From positions 1 to 37,672 of IMG/VR virus record IMGVR_UViG_3300038441_000938: a DNA stretch of 37,672 nucleotides; one strand, given 5' to 3'. Source of the DNA: a virus. Position 1 is the stretch's first letter. Each line of letters opens with the position of its first letter. A program made the translations under genes and the position numbers. Under the pieces are notes generated by a model that did not search any database, was not told the DNA's origin, and was given only the letters and a program-made list of their open reading frames with translations. This document shows positions 14,131 through 22,016 of the stretch, one piece after another.

Positions 14131-14479
14131 TGACGTCCGCCTCGATCGGATCAGGCGAGCGGAATCCGCTGTCCGCGCGCTGCTTCAACACCCACGCCTC
14201 TGCCGCTGCCTGCGCGTCGCGCGCCTGGTCTTCGGCGGCCCATTTCTTGGCGCGTTCCGTGAACACTTCGAGGGCGGGCGCGAGAGTCCAGTCGATCTGC
14301 CCGGAGGTGAAGTCTTCTGGGAGGAGGTAGCCCGTCACGTCTATGTTGCGGCGTCCGTCGGGGTGGTAGATGGTGAATTTGAACAGTCCGTTGCCGAGCG
14401 CGCGCGCATTGGGGAGATCGCGGAGGACGCTTTCGCGGGCCGCTTCGGCGAGTTCTTCGATCGGGTAGGGCTCAGTCAT
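14123..14479 (-). CDS. Hypothetical protein (118 aa)
   Basis: MTEPYPIEELAEAARESVLR, a beta hairpin (FKFTIYHPDGRRNIDVTGY) and a long Ala/Glu/Lys helix. ATG 14479 overlaps the previous stop by 8 bp. Not recognised. Confidence 0.68.
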   Translation of the reverse strand: MTEPYPIEELAEAARESVLRDLPNARALGNGLFKFTIYHPDGRRNIDVTGYLLPEDFTSGQIDWTLAPALEVFTERAKKWAAEDQARDAQAAAEAWVLKQRADSGFRSPDPIEADVNE

Positions 14480-14678
14480 TGCCGTCTCCGTTGTTGGGGC
14501 AGCCGTCGGCGTGCCAGTAGGTTTCGTAGGGGCCGTTCATGCCGAACTCGCGGAGTACACGCGTGGCTTCGGCCACGAAATCTGGGCTACGGCGGACGAG
14601 TTCAGCCGCGCAATCACATTCGACGGGGCGTGCCGTCTTCGTGCGCCGTTCGCGGTTCCTGCGCCACGGCCTCAGCAC
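14472..14678 (-). CDS. Basic-start small protein with Cys pairs (68 aa)
   Basis: After a strongly basic start (RPWRRNRERRTK) there is ECDCAAELVRRSPDFV and GCPNNG, a possible metal site with HADGC. GTG 14678 with GGGAGG upstream is favoured; ATG 14702 is an alternative with a larger overlap. Confidence 0.6.
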   Translation of the reverse strand: MLRPWRRNRERRTKTARPVECDCAAELVRRSPDFVAEATRVLREFGMNGPYETYWHADGCPNNGDGND

Positions 14679-15019
14679 TCGCACGCCTCCCCGCCCGGAC
14701 ATTCCGTCGCCCGCCGAATATGCGCCCGCTCGACCGCTGCACGGAGTTCAGGCGATGGCACAGCAGGGTTCTCCCGCATTCGCGCGACCGTTCCGGGCGG
14801 GACCGTGGTTACCGTCGACTGACGCTTCACCGATCGCTCCGCATGTTCATCGAGCATTTCCCTGAACAGTCGGCCGTACGTCTTGAGGGCCGTCTGCGCG
14901 TTCGAGGAATCGGTTTTCGACTTGCGACGGATGCGGCGTGAGGTCGCAATGCTCGGTGCTGCTGCGACAGCGGCCACGACAAGAGCGCAGAGGATGACGA
15001 GGATCAGGTCGCCGCTCAT
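14672..15019 (-). CDS. Membrane-anchored protein (115 aa)
   Basis: An N-terminal membrane segment (LILVILCALVVAAVAAAPSI) is followed by a basic stretch RRIRRKSK, so the body is probably cytoplasmic. The C-terminus is Cys-containing (CPGGEACEC). ATG 15019. Confidence 0.68.
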   Translation of the reverse strand: MSGDLILVILCALVVAAVAAAPSIATSRRIRRKSKTDSSNAQTALKTYGRLFREMLDEHAERSVKRQSTVTTVPPGTVARMRENPAVPSPELRAAVERAHIRRATECPGGEACEC

Positions 15020-15345
15020 CGCATCGGATGCGTCATCGCGCGAACCTGTGCGGCCTTCTCGATGGCTGCCGCGAACTCGGCTTCCGTGCCGTGACGCTCT
15101 ATGTTGTAGACGACTGTCGACACGGGCTGAGATGAGTCATCCACCTTCGCGCGCCCGTCGCCTATCGCCGTGGCGACAAGTCCGACACCGATGCTGACTA
15201 GGCAGGCGATGCCGAGACCGAACAGCGTCCACGCGAACCAAGTCGGCACGGTCGGGTCACTGGGCCACAATGTGACGCCGAGCATGAACCAGGCCAGGAA
15301 GGCGAGGGCCGATCCGGCCGCGACTGTTGTGCAGGTCTTCGTCAT
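15016..15345 (-). CDS. Two-helix membrane protein (109 aa)
   Basis: Two membrane segments (about residues 9-28 and 40-62) precede a soluble tail of about 45 residues. ATG 15345 with GGGAG upstream is preferred over TTG 15357. It follows another membrane protein gene, so the products may work together at the envelope (inference). Confidence 0.68.
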   Translation of the reverse strand: MTKTCTTVAAGSALAFLAWFMLGVTLWPSDPTVPTWFAWTLFGLGIACLVSIGVGLVATAIGDGRAKVDDSSQPVSTVVYNIERHGTEAEFAAAIEKAAQVRAMTHPMR

Positions 15346-15509
15346 TCGCTCTCCCAATGCGCTTGAATGTTCGGCACGGTCAACACTCGGTGCATGATCG
15401 TGTGGGCTTTGCGTACCGCCACCATTTCCCGGTCCGTCAACGGCCTGCCTTCATACACGAGGCATTGATGCGATACACAGTAGAAGCGGATATCTGCCCG
15501 GTTACTCAT
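15342..15509 (-). CDS. Hypothetical protein (55 aa)
   Basis: MSNRADIRFYCVSHQCLVYE, then EGRPLTDREMVAVRKAHTIM. A CVSHQC motif could bind metal. ATG 15509. Confidence 0.62.
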   Translation of the reverse strand: MSNRADIRFYCVSHQCLVYEGRPLTDREMVAVRKAHTIMHRVLTVPNIQAHWESE

Positions 15510-15633
15510 CGCCTGCACCACTGTCGTTGATCCCGGCCGAGACAGCCACCACGCGAGCGAGCAAATACTTGCCGCCGACAGCCCACGCAGTAATGGCGGC
15601 AACCAGCGCGGCACTAATTGCAATCGTTCTCAT
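15502..15633 (-). CDS. Small single-helix membrane protein (43 aa)
   Basis: MRTIAISAALVAAITAWAVG gives one membrane segment followed by a short acidic end. ATG 15633 has GGAGG upstream. Confidence 0.58.
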   Translation of the reverse strand: MRTIAISAALVAAITAWAVGGKYLLARVVAVSAGINDSGAGDE

Positions 15634-15694
15634 CGGGTTCGACCTCCTCGTCGTCGGAGATCGAACGCACCTCTTCGGGATCATCTGATTCCAT
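15614..15694 (-). CDS. Very small acidic peptide (26 aa)
   Basis: MESDDPEEVRSISDDEEVEP and DENDCN; more than a third of residues are Asp or Glu. ATG 15694 has AAAGGAG at good spacing. It follows the repeated 15-bp motif. Confidence 0.5.
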   Translation of the reverse strand: MESDDPEEVRSISDDEEVEPDENDCN

Positions 15695-15738
15695 TCGCCG
15701 ACTCCTTTATTCGTTCTTGAATTAAGAATATCGGCGGA

Positions 15739-15756
15739 GTCAACCTCGGAATTTCG
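15739..15756 (-). promoter_or_regulatory. Repeated post-stop motif, copy 1
   Basis: GTCAACCTCGGAATTTCG on the + strand (minus strand: CGAAATTCCGAGGTTGAC) directly follows the nucleotidyltransferase stop and lies 44 nt before the next ATG. The same motif occurs at 35547 and 36080. Confidence 0.6.
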
Positions 15757-17580
15757 CTACCTGAACTCGGACATGAGGCCCGTGTTTTCCCACCACGCCA
15801 GATAGAACGTCGTCAACCAGCGGTCGATAGCGTCATAATCGGGCCGCTCGGGCAGGTCCGCGGTCTTCGCCAACACATTCAACTGGTCGAGCAGATCATC
15901 GGCGCGCGCCAACGCCTCCTCTTTCGTGTGCTCGCCGCGCCGCAATTCCCGCAACCATGTCCGATCAGGCTCGGGAATGGGCAGGGTGATGCGCCCGGTT
16001 GTGAGCACTTCGACGCCTTGCAAGCCGAGCCGAACCATGTGATAAGCGAATTTGGTGTTTCCGTGCATCGCAACATGCCCATTGCGGCGGGTTACCAGGG
16101 TCTCATTCGGCACGGTGAAGCAAACAATGGATCGGTTTTCGATATCGACACTCTTTACATCCCGGCCGCGAAACGGCGCGAACGGCGTATCGCCAGCATC
16201 GTGAATGAGCACCTGATACATGCCCGTGTTCCCATCGTGCACGTACGGCCCGCGAACGTTCGCGCGACGCCCACGCATGACAGCGATCGCCTGCACCTGC
16301 CCGGCCAACTCCCACGAAGTGGTGTAGTAGACCCAGCCTCCCGTTCGATGCGGAGTGCCATCGCCACTGAGCAGCGCATCCAACAGGACGTCTATCTGGC
16401 GAGCCGAGAGGTTGAGCGCCCAATCTGGAAGCCGCCGAGTCTCGCTGCGATCTCCACACGACTTCACGATCTCATCGACGGTCGCACGATGCGAGAACGT
16501 CCAAATCGTGCCTGGGCGCCGAGTCTCGTCACGCGCCTTGAATCGGTAGGTCCGGAACGCGTACTCCGTTGCAGCGAGAACCATCGTCTCGTGCAGGCGT
16601 CCACCGTCCACCTGGCATATCTGCAAGTTGGCGACAGTGCCGTCCTTACGCCGCTTCCCGAAAGACCCCTCGGACACGAACGCGCCAATCAACGCCAAGT
16701 GCGCATCCGAGACAGGGATCTCCTCATCCCGAGGCGTGGCAACAACCTGCTGATACCAGTCAAGTCGGGTCACATCCGAAGCGGGACGGAATCCCCAAGC
16801 GGCGGTCGCAGGGTTGTAGGCCCGCGGGTTCACGCCGCATGAACCGCGCCGCATCTTCGACACTCGCATACGATGATTCGGCGTCACCGCCCACTCGCTG
16901 TAGCGCGTCTTGCAGGTGAGGATCGGCCCCGAGTAAGGCTTTGACACGCGCTCGATGAAACGCTGAAACTCGACTTGGCCTGTGTCCTGGTTGATTGTGG
17001 CGAGTTCGTCGCCGTCGTCAATCTGGTCGTAGAGGAGCCACCCGCGACGGGTCAGAAACTCGGTGTCATCGAGGTAGCAATCAAACCCATGTTGCTCGAC
17101 CAATTCGGGCCGATTCGTGTGCTTCTTCGACTTCAACCCCAACATCTGATCCCGCTGCGACACCAGATAGCCCGCGAACCTGTCCGCTACTTGGCGCGAC
17201 AGGAACCGTTCGGGATGGGCTTGCAGATCGGCGCCGAACGCGTCGCAAATCACCAGCTCGTCCGCTGGAATGAACATGAGCAGCAGGATTGTCGGGTTAC
17301 CCTGCGCGGCGAGGCGAGCCCATTTCCGCAGGCTGTAGATGTTGAGGTCGAGATCGCCTGCGCCAGAACGGACACCTTCGGGTTGGGTGCGGAAAATGTA
17401 CTGCTCGAACTGGGCGTTGCCGATGACGTAGGCGGGCGGTTCCAGACAGACGCCCATTTCGTCGCGATCATCATCGCCCGTGGTGACGCCGTGCAGGCCC
17501 GAGCCGACTTGGCCGAGGAGGATGGTGTTGTCCTTGGCGATCCGCTCGAATTCCGCGGTGCTGTGCGGGTTCACGCTCAT
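15757..17580 (-). CDS. Nucleotidyltransferase (COG3541-like) interrupted by a LAGLIDADG intein
   Basis: The N-extein has the polymerase-beta-type motif GSGLHGVTTGDDDRDEMG (Gly-Ser, then D38-x-D40). The C-extein continues TKFAYHMVRLGLQGVEVLTT and GRITLP, matching predicted nucleotidyltransferases of large phages. Removing residues 168-508 leaves 266 aa, the normal size, with the joint GFD|TKFAYH. The reaction, transfer of a nucleotide to an unknown acceptor, is not established for this family. GTG or ATG choice: ATG 17580. Confidence 0.85.
   Translation of the reverse strand: MSVNPHSTAEFERIAKDNTILLGQVGSGLHGVTTGDDDRDEMGVCLEPPAYVIGNAQFEQYIFRTQPEGVRSGAGDLDLNIYSLRKWARLAAQGNPTILLLMFIPADELVICDAFGADLQAHPERFLSRQVADRFAGYLVSQRDQMLGLKSKKHTNRPELVEQHGFDCYLDDTEFLTRRGWLLYDQIDDGDELATINQDTGQVEFQRFIERVSKPYSGPILTCKTRYSEWAVTPNHRMRVSKMRRGSCGVNPRAYNPATAAWGFRPASDVTRLDWYQQVVATPRDEEIPVSDAHLALIGAFVSEGSFGKRRKDGTVANLQICQVDGGRLHETMVLAATEYAFRTYRFKARDETRRPGTIWTFSHRATVDEIVKSCGDRSETRRLPDWALNLSARQIDVLLDALLSGDGTPHRTGGWVYYTTSWELAGQVQAIAVMRGRRANVRGPYVHDGNTGMYQVLIHDAGDTPFAPFRGRDVKSVDIENRSIVCFTVPNETLVTRRNGHVAMHGNTKFAYHMVRLGLQGVEVLTTGRITLPIPEPDRTWLRELRRGEHTKEEALARADDLLDQLNVLAKTADLPERPDYDAIDRWLTTFYLAWWENTGLMSEFR
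16057..17079 (-). other. Intein with LAGLIDADG homing endonuclease (341 aa)
   Basis: It begins CYLDDTEFLTRRGW (Cys1), block B is SEWAVTPNHRM, and the end is VCFTVPNETLVTR then AMHGN, followed by Thr+1. Two LAGLIDADG-type helices are seen: ALIGAFVSEGS and IDVLLDALLSGDG, each with an acidic residue for metal binding. The penultimate residue is Gly (HGN) rather than His. A Trp in block B and a Cys in block F also occur in class 3 inteins, but Cys1 points to class 1. The endonuclease would cleave intein-less alleles. Confidence 0.9.
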
Positions 17581-17975
17581 ACCGTCTTCTCCCCGTCGAG
17601 CAGTGTCAGCACTTCCCGCAATGCCCGCGAATACCCGGCCGTGTCAGGGTTTTTGAACTCGCCCGTCTTCACATCCACGGTTGCGGGGTTCCTGCACAGG
17701 TCGAGGCGGGATTCGATCTCGGTACGAAGAGCGATCTGCGCGGCCTTGTCCCGGAACTGTTTCGCCGCGATCCGGGCGTAGTCGTCATCGACGGACGCTT
17801 TCCACTGCTCATGCAGATGCGCCACACGGTCGAGTTCGTCACGGGCAGCAACGAGCGCGTCATAGAGCGTGATGAACTCGCTGGCACCGACGACCATGGT
17901 TTCGCGGTCGAGGTTGTCGACGGCACGGGCACGCTCGGATGCCAAATCGTCGATCAGAGTGTCGATCTCGGTCAT
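17577..17975 (-). CDS. Helical hypothetical protein (132 aa)
   Basis: MTEIDTLIDDLASERARAVD and continued amphipathic helix to residue 95 suggest coiled-coil, then VDVKTGEFKNPDT. ATG 17975 with AGGAGG 7 nt upstream is preferred over a longer reading. Confidence 0.68.
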   Translation of the reverse strand: MTEIDTLIDDLASERARAVDNLDRETMVVGASEFITLYDALVAARDELDRVAHLHEQWKASVDDDYARIAAKQFRDKAAQIALRTEIESRLDLCRNPATVDVKTGEFKNPDTAGYSRALREVLTLLDGEKTV

Positions 17976-18013
17976 TCGTTGCCTCCTGGATTGTTTCGGG
18001 TCATTGCCTGCAT
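17972..18013 (-). CDS. Possible coupling micro-ORF (13 aa)
   Basis: MQAMTRNNPGGNE opens at ATG 18013 overlapping the upstream stop and closes at a stop overlapping the next ATG (17975). The downstream ribosome site lies inside it. It may only pass ribosomes from one gene to the next. Confidence 0.35.
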   Translation of the reverse strand: MQAMTRNNPGGNE

Positions 18014-18348
18014 CACCACGGGATTTGGTAGCGGTTGCGCAGGTCTTGCAACTCCTCGCGGGCTTCGTCACGCTCGACGGTCAGGCGCCGCACCTTCTCG
18101 CCCAGGTCTGCGACGCACTCCCACACGGCAGCCCAGTCGCCGTCACCGTCCTCGCCGATCACGTCATGCAGGCCCGTCGCATCGAGGGCGGCGTCCTGAA
18201 GTCGGCGCACGATGTCACCGAGAGCCTTACCGCCACGCTGCAACCGATCCGCCTCGTCCGCGATCCGTTCAAGTTCGACCAACTGCCCAGGGCGATCGCT
18301 GATCGCGGCTTGCGCACGGATCTGATCCGCCAGTGTCTGCTCGGTCAT
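18013..18348 (-). CDS. Coiled-coil hypothetical protein (111 aa)
   Basis: Helical N-terminal region and a C-terminal coiled coil (RRLTVERDEAREELQDLRNR). No known domain recognised. ATG 18348. Confidence 0.68.
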   Translation of the reverse strand: MTEQTLADQIRAQAAISDRPGQLVELERIADEADRLQRGGKALGDIVRRLQDAALDATGLHDVIGEDGDGDWAAVWECVADLGEKVRRLTVERDEAREELQDLRNRYQIPW

Positions 18349-18755
18349 TCGTCGTCTCCCGTGTAGTCGTTGAGGTTGATTCCGATTGCGGCACAGTAGG
18401 CTTCGCGCAAGGCGTGGCCTGGCGATCCGTAGTTTTCGTGCGCTGCTCCCCGGTTGGTGCCGCCGCGCGGGTCGAACAGGTCAGGATCGGCGGCCTTGAT
18501 CGCGGCCAGAGTGGCGCGCAGTTCGTCCACCTCGTCACCGAGCCGCTTGACCAACTCCCCCGAGTTGGCTTCGTCGATGTACCGCTTGTCCTCGGCCAAC
18601 GTGATCTCAGCGTTGGCTTTCCATGCGCGCAGTTCGATCAGTTCGCGAGCGGCTTGGATCGCGACCCCCTCGGCTGCATGGTCAGCCCTGTCCGTCGACT
18701 GGTCTGCCCAGTCGCGCAGCTCAGCATCGGTCAGTCGGTCATCGGGGCTACTCAT
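18345..18755 (-). CDS. Hypothetical protein (136 aa)
   Basis: MSSPDDRLTDAELRDWADQS, a coiled-coil middle (EVDELRATLAAIKAADPD) and the end AYCAAIGINLNDYTGDDE. ATG 18755 lies 8 bp inside the end of the upstream gene. Confidence 0.68.
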   Translation of the reverse strand: MSSPDDRLTDAELRDWADQSTDRADHAAEGVAIQAARELIELRAWKANAEITLAEDKRYIDEANSGELVKRLGDEVDELRATLAAIKAADPDLFDPRGGTNRGAAHENYGSPGHALREAYCAAIGINLNDYTGDDE

Positions 18756-19038
18756 CAGCCTTCTCCTCAATGTTGTTGATACGTCGCCACACTGACGCCA
18801 CCCCGCCATGCGATCGGGCCACCGTCGCCGACCAACCCACCTTCTCCACCACACGCGCGCGTTGCAGCCGTTGCAGCATCGGCCCGAACTTGCGCGGCTC
18901 AGTCATGTCCGGCCAACCCGCGGCCTTCATGCGCGCGTAAATGTCGGCGTTCGTGAACTCGGTGCCAGCAGACAGGTTGCGGATCAACTGTTCGGCGCGC
19001 TGGAGGTAACGGAACTGGGGCGGGACAGTCGCGGTCAT
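18748..19038 (-). CDS. Winged-helix-like small protein (96 aa)
   Basis: AEQLIRNLSAGTEFTNADIY, then FGPMLQRLQRARVVEKVGWS resemble a winged-helix fold in which the second helix reads DNA and the wing follows. Function unproven. ATG 19038 overlaps the upstream stop. Confidence 0.65.
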   Translation of the reverse strand: MTATVPPQFRYLQRAEQLIRNLSAGTEFTNADIYARMKAAGWPDMTEPRKFGPMLQRLQRARVVEKVGWSATVARSHGGVASVWRRINNIEEKADE

Positions 19039-19313
19039 GACTCGTCCGCCGCGCGAGGTGGAACGTCAGCCCAGGCTTCGACCTGATGCCCGTCGCCTTT
19101 TAATGCCCGCAGTCGTCCGCGCTCGCGGGACAGGAACCAGATCGCCTTCGATAGGTCTTCGATCGGGTCGCCCTTGACCTTGCCGTCCGTGCGGGTCGCG
19201 CGGGTGATGTACTGCACCGCCTGCCCGCCGCAGGATGACAGCCATTCGGTGATGTCGATGGTTTCGGCACCGTTGGGGAACTTGTAGTAATCCGGGTTGG
19301 TCGGGTCAGCCAT
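19035..19313 (-). CDS. DUF3310 family protein (92 aa)
   Basis: NPDYYKFPNGAETIDITEWL, GGQAVQYITRATRTDGK and DLSKAIWFLSRE follow the DUF3310 order (NPxHYK, IDxTE, NAVKYLxRA, DLxKAxWYLxRE), common in phages and often annotated as nucleotide kinase-like; true function unknown. ATG 19313 overlaps the upstream stop by 8 bp. Confidence 0.82.
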   Translation of the reverse strand: MADPTNPDYYKFPNGAETIDITEWLSSCGGQAVQYITRATRTDGKVKGDPIEDLSKAIWFLSRERGRLRALKGDGHQVEAWADVPPRAADES

Positions 19314-19617
19314 TGATCAAGTCCTGTTCGTCGGCGAAGTAGGCGGCGGTCGGGTCGTTCGCTTCAACGAGGACCAGGCGGCGCGCGTGCGTGATCCAGT
19401 CGGGCGAGATGAGCGCGTGACTGTCGATCGGGCTGGTGTGAAAGTTGGGGTGGATCAGCACGAACAGGCGATGCCCGTCAGTGGTGTCGAACGGCAACAC
19501 CATGGCGAGACAGTTGGTGAAGCTGCCACCGTTGCGGTATTCGCCCGTGATGTCCCAGATGGATTCGGATTCCGCGGTGAGCCACGGTTTCCGCGCGAGT
19601 GTGAGCGGATCAGTCAT
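19306..19617 (-). CDS. Hypothetical protein (103 aa)
   Basis: MTDPLTLARKPWLTAESESI with beta-rich HRLFVLIHPNFHTS. ATG 19617 overlaps the RusA stop. Not recognised. Confidence 0.68.
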   Translation of the reverse strand: MTDPLTLARKPWLTAESESIWDITGEYRNGGSFTNCLAMVLPFDTTDGHRLFVLIHPNFHTSPIDSHALISPDWITHARRLVLVEANDPTAAYFADEQDLING

Positions 19618-20009
19618 GCCGCTGCCTCCAAGGCTTCTGGTTCGTCGTCGGTTTCGAGGGTGATGGTGATGCGTGCGGGATGGGATGCGAGCCGCACCGA
19701 ATAGGTCTCGGACAGGACGTATCTCGCGTCGTCTTTGGTCAAAACGCCGAGATCAACGAGTTCGTCGATGACGGCTTTCCCGAATGCTGAGATCGAGCCA
19801 GCGTCGCGGATCCGCTTGTCCGGGGCATGCCATGTGACCGTCACGTGACAGCGTTCGATACGGGGCAGATCACCACCACCCACCAAACGCACCCACTGCC
19901 CGACCTCCTTGCGCGCCTCACGCACCCGCGTCCAATGCGCGCCACGCTGCTGATTCGACGTCAACGGCGGACGCAAGATCGGAATGTCGAGGGTGTAGGT
20001 CGCGGTCAC
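19614..20009 (-). CDS. rusA: RusA-like Holliday junction resolvase (131 aa)
   Basis: The expected order is present: LTSNQQRGAHW near residue 16, a beta-rich middle ending VTVTWHAPDKRIRDAGS (D69), then KAVIDELVDLGVLTKDDARY (D82, D93/D94), which supply the catalytic acids. RusA enzymes cut four-way junctions during recombination or packaging. GTG 20009 overlaps the upstream stop as GTGA and is favoured over ATG 20039. Confidence 0.88.
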   Translation of the reverse strand: MTATYTLDIPILRPPLTSNQQRGAHWTRVREARKEVGQWVRLVGGGDLPRIERCHVTVTWHAPDKRIRDAGSISAFGKAVIDELVDLGVLTKDDARYVLSETYSVRLASHPARITITLETDDEPEALEAAA

Positions 20010-20266
20010 AGTGGCATCACCTGTTCCGCTTCCGCCCATGTGGCAAAGAACTTGCCGCAGTGACGACAGGTGAACCCACCGTGGCGGGCGAACTCCGTCT
20101 GGTCAAAGCGCACACAGTCGAGGCAAGCGAATTTCGCAAGGCAGCCGTGGATGTCGACCAGGAAGTTGGCGGGTGGCGGATTCTGTTTGTGGGCACGGGA
20201 TTCGCACGGCCGCGTCCAGTCGAACTGCTCGATCGACTCGACCCGCTCGCCTGTTTGCGCGCTCAT
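20006..20266 (-). CDS. Zinc-finger-like protein (86 aa)
   Basis: CLAKFACLDC, then FTCRHCGKFF give two Cys pairs (C-x6-C-x2-C...C-x2-C) typical of a treble-clef or ribbon zinc site. ATG 20266 overlaps the upstream stop. Confidence 0.7.
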   Translation of the reverse strand: MSAQTGERVESIEQFDWTRPCESRAHKQNPPPANFLVDIHGCLAKFACLDCVRFDQTEFARHGGFTCRHCGKFFATWAEAEQVMPL

Positions 20267-20580
20267 GCCGCCCGCCTTTCCGGTGCCGCCTGTTTCGTCG
20301 TGTGCCAATGCCGCCCGGACGGGCACAGGTAGACCCGTGCGGGTCGTGCACCTGGTTTGGGGCGGCGAAGGAAGCTGTAGATGGCGTTGCGGGCGTGTTC
20401 CTCGCACGGATACTGTTTCTTCTCCGGTGTCGGGCATTCCCGACCTGCATCGATGATGTGGCTGTACAGCGCCACTTGTGCCGTGTTCCGGTCCGGTCCT
20501 GACTTCTGCACCCCGCACACACAGATCGCCGTATAGGTGCTCCCGGTTTTGCGGTATTCGCGTTGCCGATGCTCGCTCAC
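20263..20580 (-). CDS. Cys/His-rich phage protein (105 aa)
   Basis: CVCGVQ, a later CPT and PCEEHARNAIYSFLRR, then VYLCPSGRHWHTT. The CPxGxxWHxT end is common in small actinophage zinc proteins. The GTG start at 20580 overlaps the WhiB stop. Confidence 0.7.
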   Translation of the reverse strand: MSEHRQREYRKTGSTYTAICVCGVQKSGPDRNTAQVALYSHIIDAGRECPTPEKKQYPCEEHARNAIYSFLRRPKPGARPARVYLCPSGRHWHTTKQAAPERRAA

Positions 20581-20921
20581 GCCGCCTCCAACTCGTCACG
20601 CGAGTAGGTGGGCAGCGGCGGCATGTCAACGTTGTCGAGTTTCGGCAGCTTCTCCGAATACACTTTGCCCGCCCAGATTTGAGACGGTCGATGCCCGTCG
20701 ATACGCTCGAACGTCGCATGCAACTCCTCGCACGCCTTCAACGCAGGACACGACTTGCACACCCGCACCGACGACGCCCGCCGAATCGCCTGCTGACGTT
20801 CCGACTCCCCCGGAATCACATAATCCCAACGCGACGCACCCCGATTTTCGACCATCCACTGCTGGTGGCCTTCACTCACGCACGGGGCGCCTTTGAACGG
20901 GTCGTCTTTCAGGGCCTTCAC
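20577..20921 (-). CDS. WhiB-like transcription factor (114 aa)
   Basis: Four Cys at 14, 55, 58 and 64 (C...CKSCPALKAC) would hold the 4Fe-4S cluster of WhiB proteins, and QIWAGKV near residue 83 matches the G(I/V)WGG-type turn. Phage WhiB proteins bind host sigma factors and can alter cell division or block superinfection. Second gene of the 21025 operon, hence early expression is likely. GTG start at 20921, overlapping the upstream stop. Confidence 0.88.
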   Translation of the reverse strand: MKALKDDPFKGAPCVSEGHQQWMVENRGASRWDYVIPGESERQQAIRRASSVRVCKSCPALKACEELHATFERIDGHRPSQIWAGKVYSEKLPKLDNVDMPPLPTYSRDELEAA

Positions 20922-21025
20922 TTGCGCACCACCGCAATACCGATGGCGAGGATGATGCCGGCGAGCAGGAGTATCGGCACGGCGAGGAGGGCGATCGGGG
21001 TGAGGAGTATGGCTCTGGTGTTCAC
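20918..21025 (-). CDS. Small membrane peptide (35 aa)
   Basis: MNTRAILLTPIALLAVPILL continues hydrophobic to a VVRK end: a single membrane helix. GTG 21025 has GGAGG 6 nt upstream. First gene of the long operon. Confidence 0.58.
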   Translation of the reverse strand: MNTRAILLTPIALLAVPILLLAGIILAIGIAVVRK

Positions 21026-21083
21026 GTCGTCCTCCGGGGGTGAGTGTGGCGGGTGTCGTCGTTGAGTCTGTGGTGTGTACTTA

Positions 21084-21113
21084 AGTTTAGCGTACACACT
21101 GAGTTGCAGACAA
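21084..21113 (-). promoter_or_regulatory. Promoter of the whiB operon
   Basis: Minus strand TTGTCT (-35, 21108-21113), an 18-bp spacer containing AACTCAGTGTGTACG, then TAAACT (-10, 21084-21089). The -35 equals those at 25.09 and 25.15 kb. TACGCT overlapping the -10 is a second candidate. Confidence 0.62.
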
Positions 21114-21175
21114 CGTGCGACACCCGCCGAAAACGGTTGAGGGAGTTTGCTACTTGAGTCCGAGCGAGGACGCCG

Positions 21176-21394
21176 TCAGGCCGCGTTCCTCAGCTTGTTG
21201 TTGTGTCGGCGCTCGACGGGCGGCTGATGGTCGTCCATCGCGGCCCGGATCTGCATGCTTCCGTGCAGCACGCCCAGGTATTCGCGCAACACCTTCTCGA
21301 ACTCGGGACTGTTCTTCGCGGTCCAGTCGAGGCGTTCGGCGAGGTCTTCCAGAGTCTCGTAACGTCGAGAGGAGTAGCCGCCGACGCTGCTCAT
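21176..21394 (-). CDS. Hypothetical protein (72 aa)
   Basis: MSSVGGYSSRRYETLEDLAE, an Arg/Glu helical body and a basic end (VERRHNNKLRNAA). ATG 21394 overlaps the upstream stop. Last gene of the operon starting at 25022. Confidence 0.65.
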   Translation of the reverse strand: MSSVGGYSSRRYETLEDLAERLDWTAKNSPEFEKVLREYLGVLHGSMQIRAAMDDHQPPVERRHNNKLRNAA

Positions 21395-21750
21395 GCCATC
21401 TCCGCGGCGAGCTGGTCGAGGACGATCGTTTCGTGCGCGGCCAGAATGTCGCCCAACCAGTCGACGGCCAACCGGTTGTCGCACGCGAACAGTCCGCGGG
21501 CTTGCGTGATGTCCATGCCGAGCAGGACGGCGGCAACGTCTTCGGTGTCGGCGGGTTCCCCGGTACGCATGTTGGTGACTTCGGAGCCGTCGACATGTTT
21601 GCGGCTGTCGCGGATCAACGCCCAATCAGTCCCGGATAGGCGGATGGTGTGGCCTGCGACGCATTGCGCCCACGTGCCCTGGTCATGGTCGTCGGGGTGA
21701 GCGAGCAGGTGTTCGTAGACGGTGCGGATTAGGCGGAAGTTGTAGTCCAT
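21391..21750 (-). CDS. Hypothetical protein (119 aa)
   Basis: MDYNFRLIRTVYEHLLAHPD, a central WAQCVAGHTIRLSG beta region and a helical acidic end. ATG 21750 overlaps the upstream stop as TGATG. Family not recognised. Confidence 0.68.
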   Translation of the reverse strand: MDYNFRLIRTVYEHLLAHPDDHDQGTWAQCVAGHTIRLSGTDWALIRDSRKHVDGSEVTNMRTGEPADTEDVAAVLLGMDITQARGLFACDNRLAVDWLGDILAAHETIVLDQLAAEMA

Positions 21751-22016
21751 CAGGACTCCTTGATTCGGAGGATTCGAGCCAGCCAGGTCGGGACGGCGAT
21801 CACGTCCATGCATTCACGGCAGCGGCGGGGCAGAAGGATGTCGATACGCTTCCATTTGCGCCAAAGCCATCGCAGCCCATCGCGGTACAGAAGTTCCGTG
21901 AGCCCTTCCATGTCCCCGAACAGCCATTTGCGGACGGGCCTGTACCGCCACGGCATGACGCAATGACATTTCGGGCAGCGATGCTGCTTGTCGGTGTTCT
22001 CGTGCAGCCAGCGCAT
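21750..22016 (-). CDS. Zinc-ribbon, Trp/Arg-rich protein (88 aa)
   Basis: CPKCHC near residue 14 and CREC near residue 66 form two Cys pairs about 50 residues apart, separated by a basic, Trp-rich helix (RWLWRKWKR). The upstream stop and this start overlap as TGATG; ATG 22019 is equally possible. Confidence 0.66.
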   Translation of the reverse strand: MRWLHENTDKQHRCPKCHCVMPWRYRPVRKWLFGDMEGLTELLYRDGLRWLWRKWKRIDILLPRRCRECMDVIAVPTWLARILRIKES

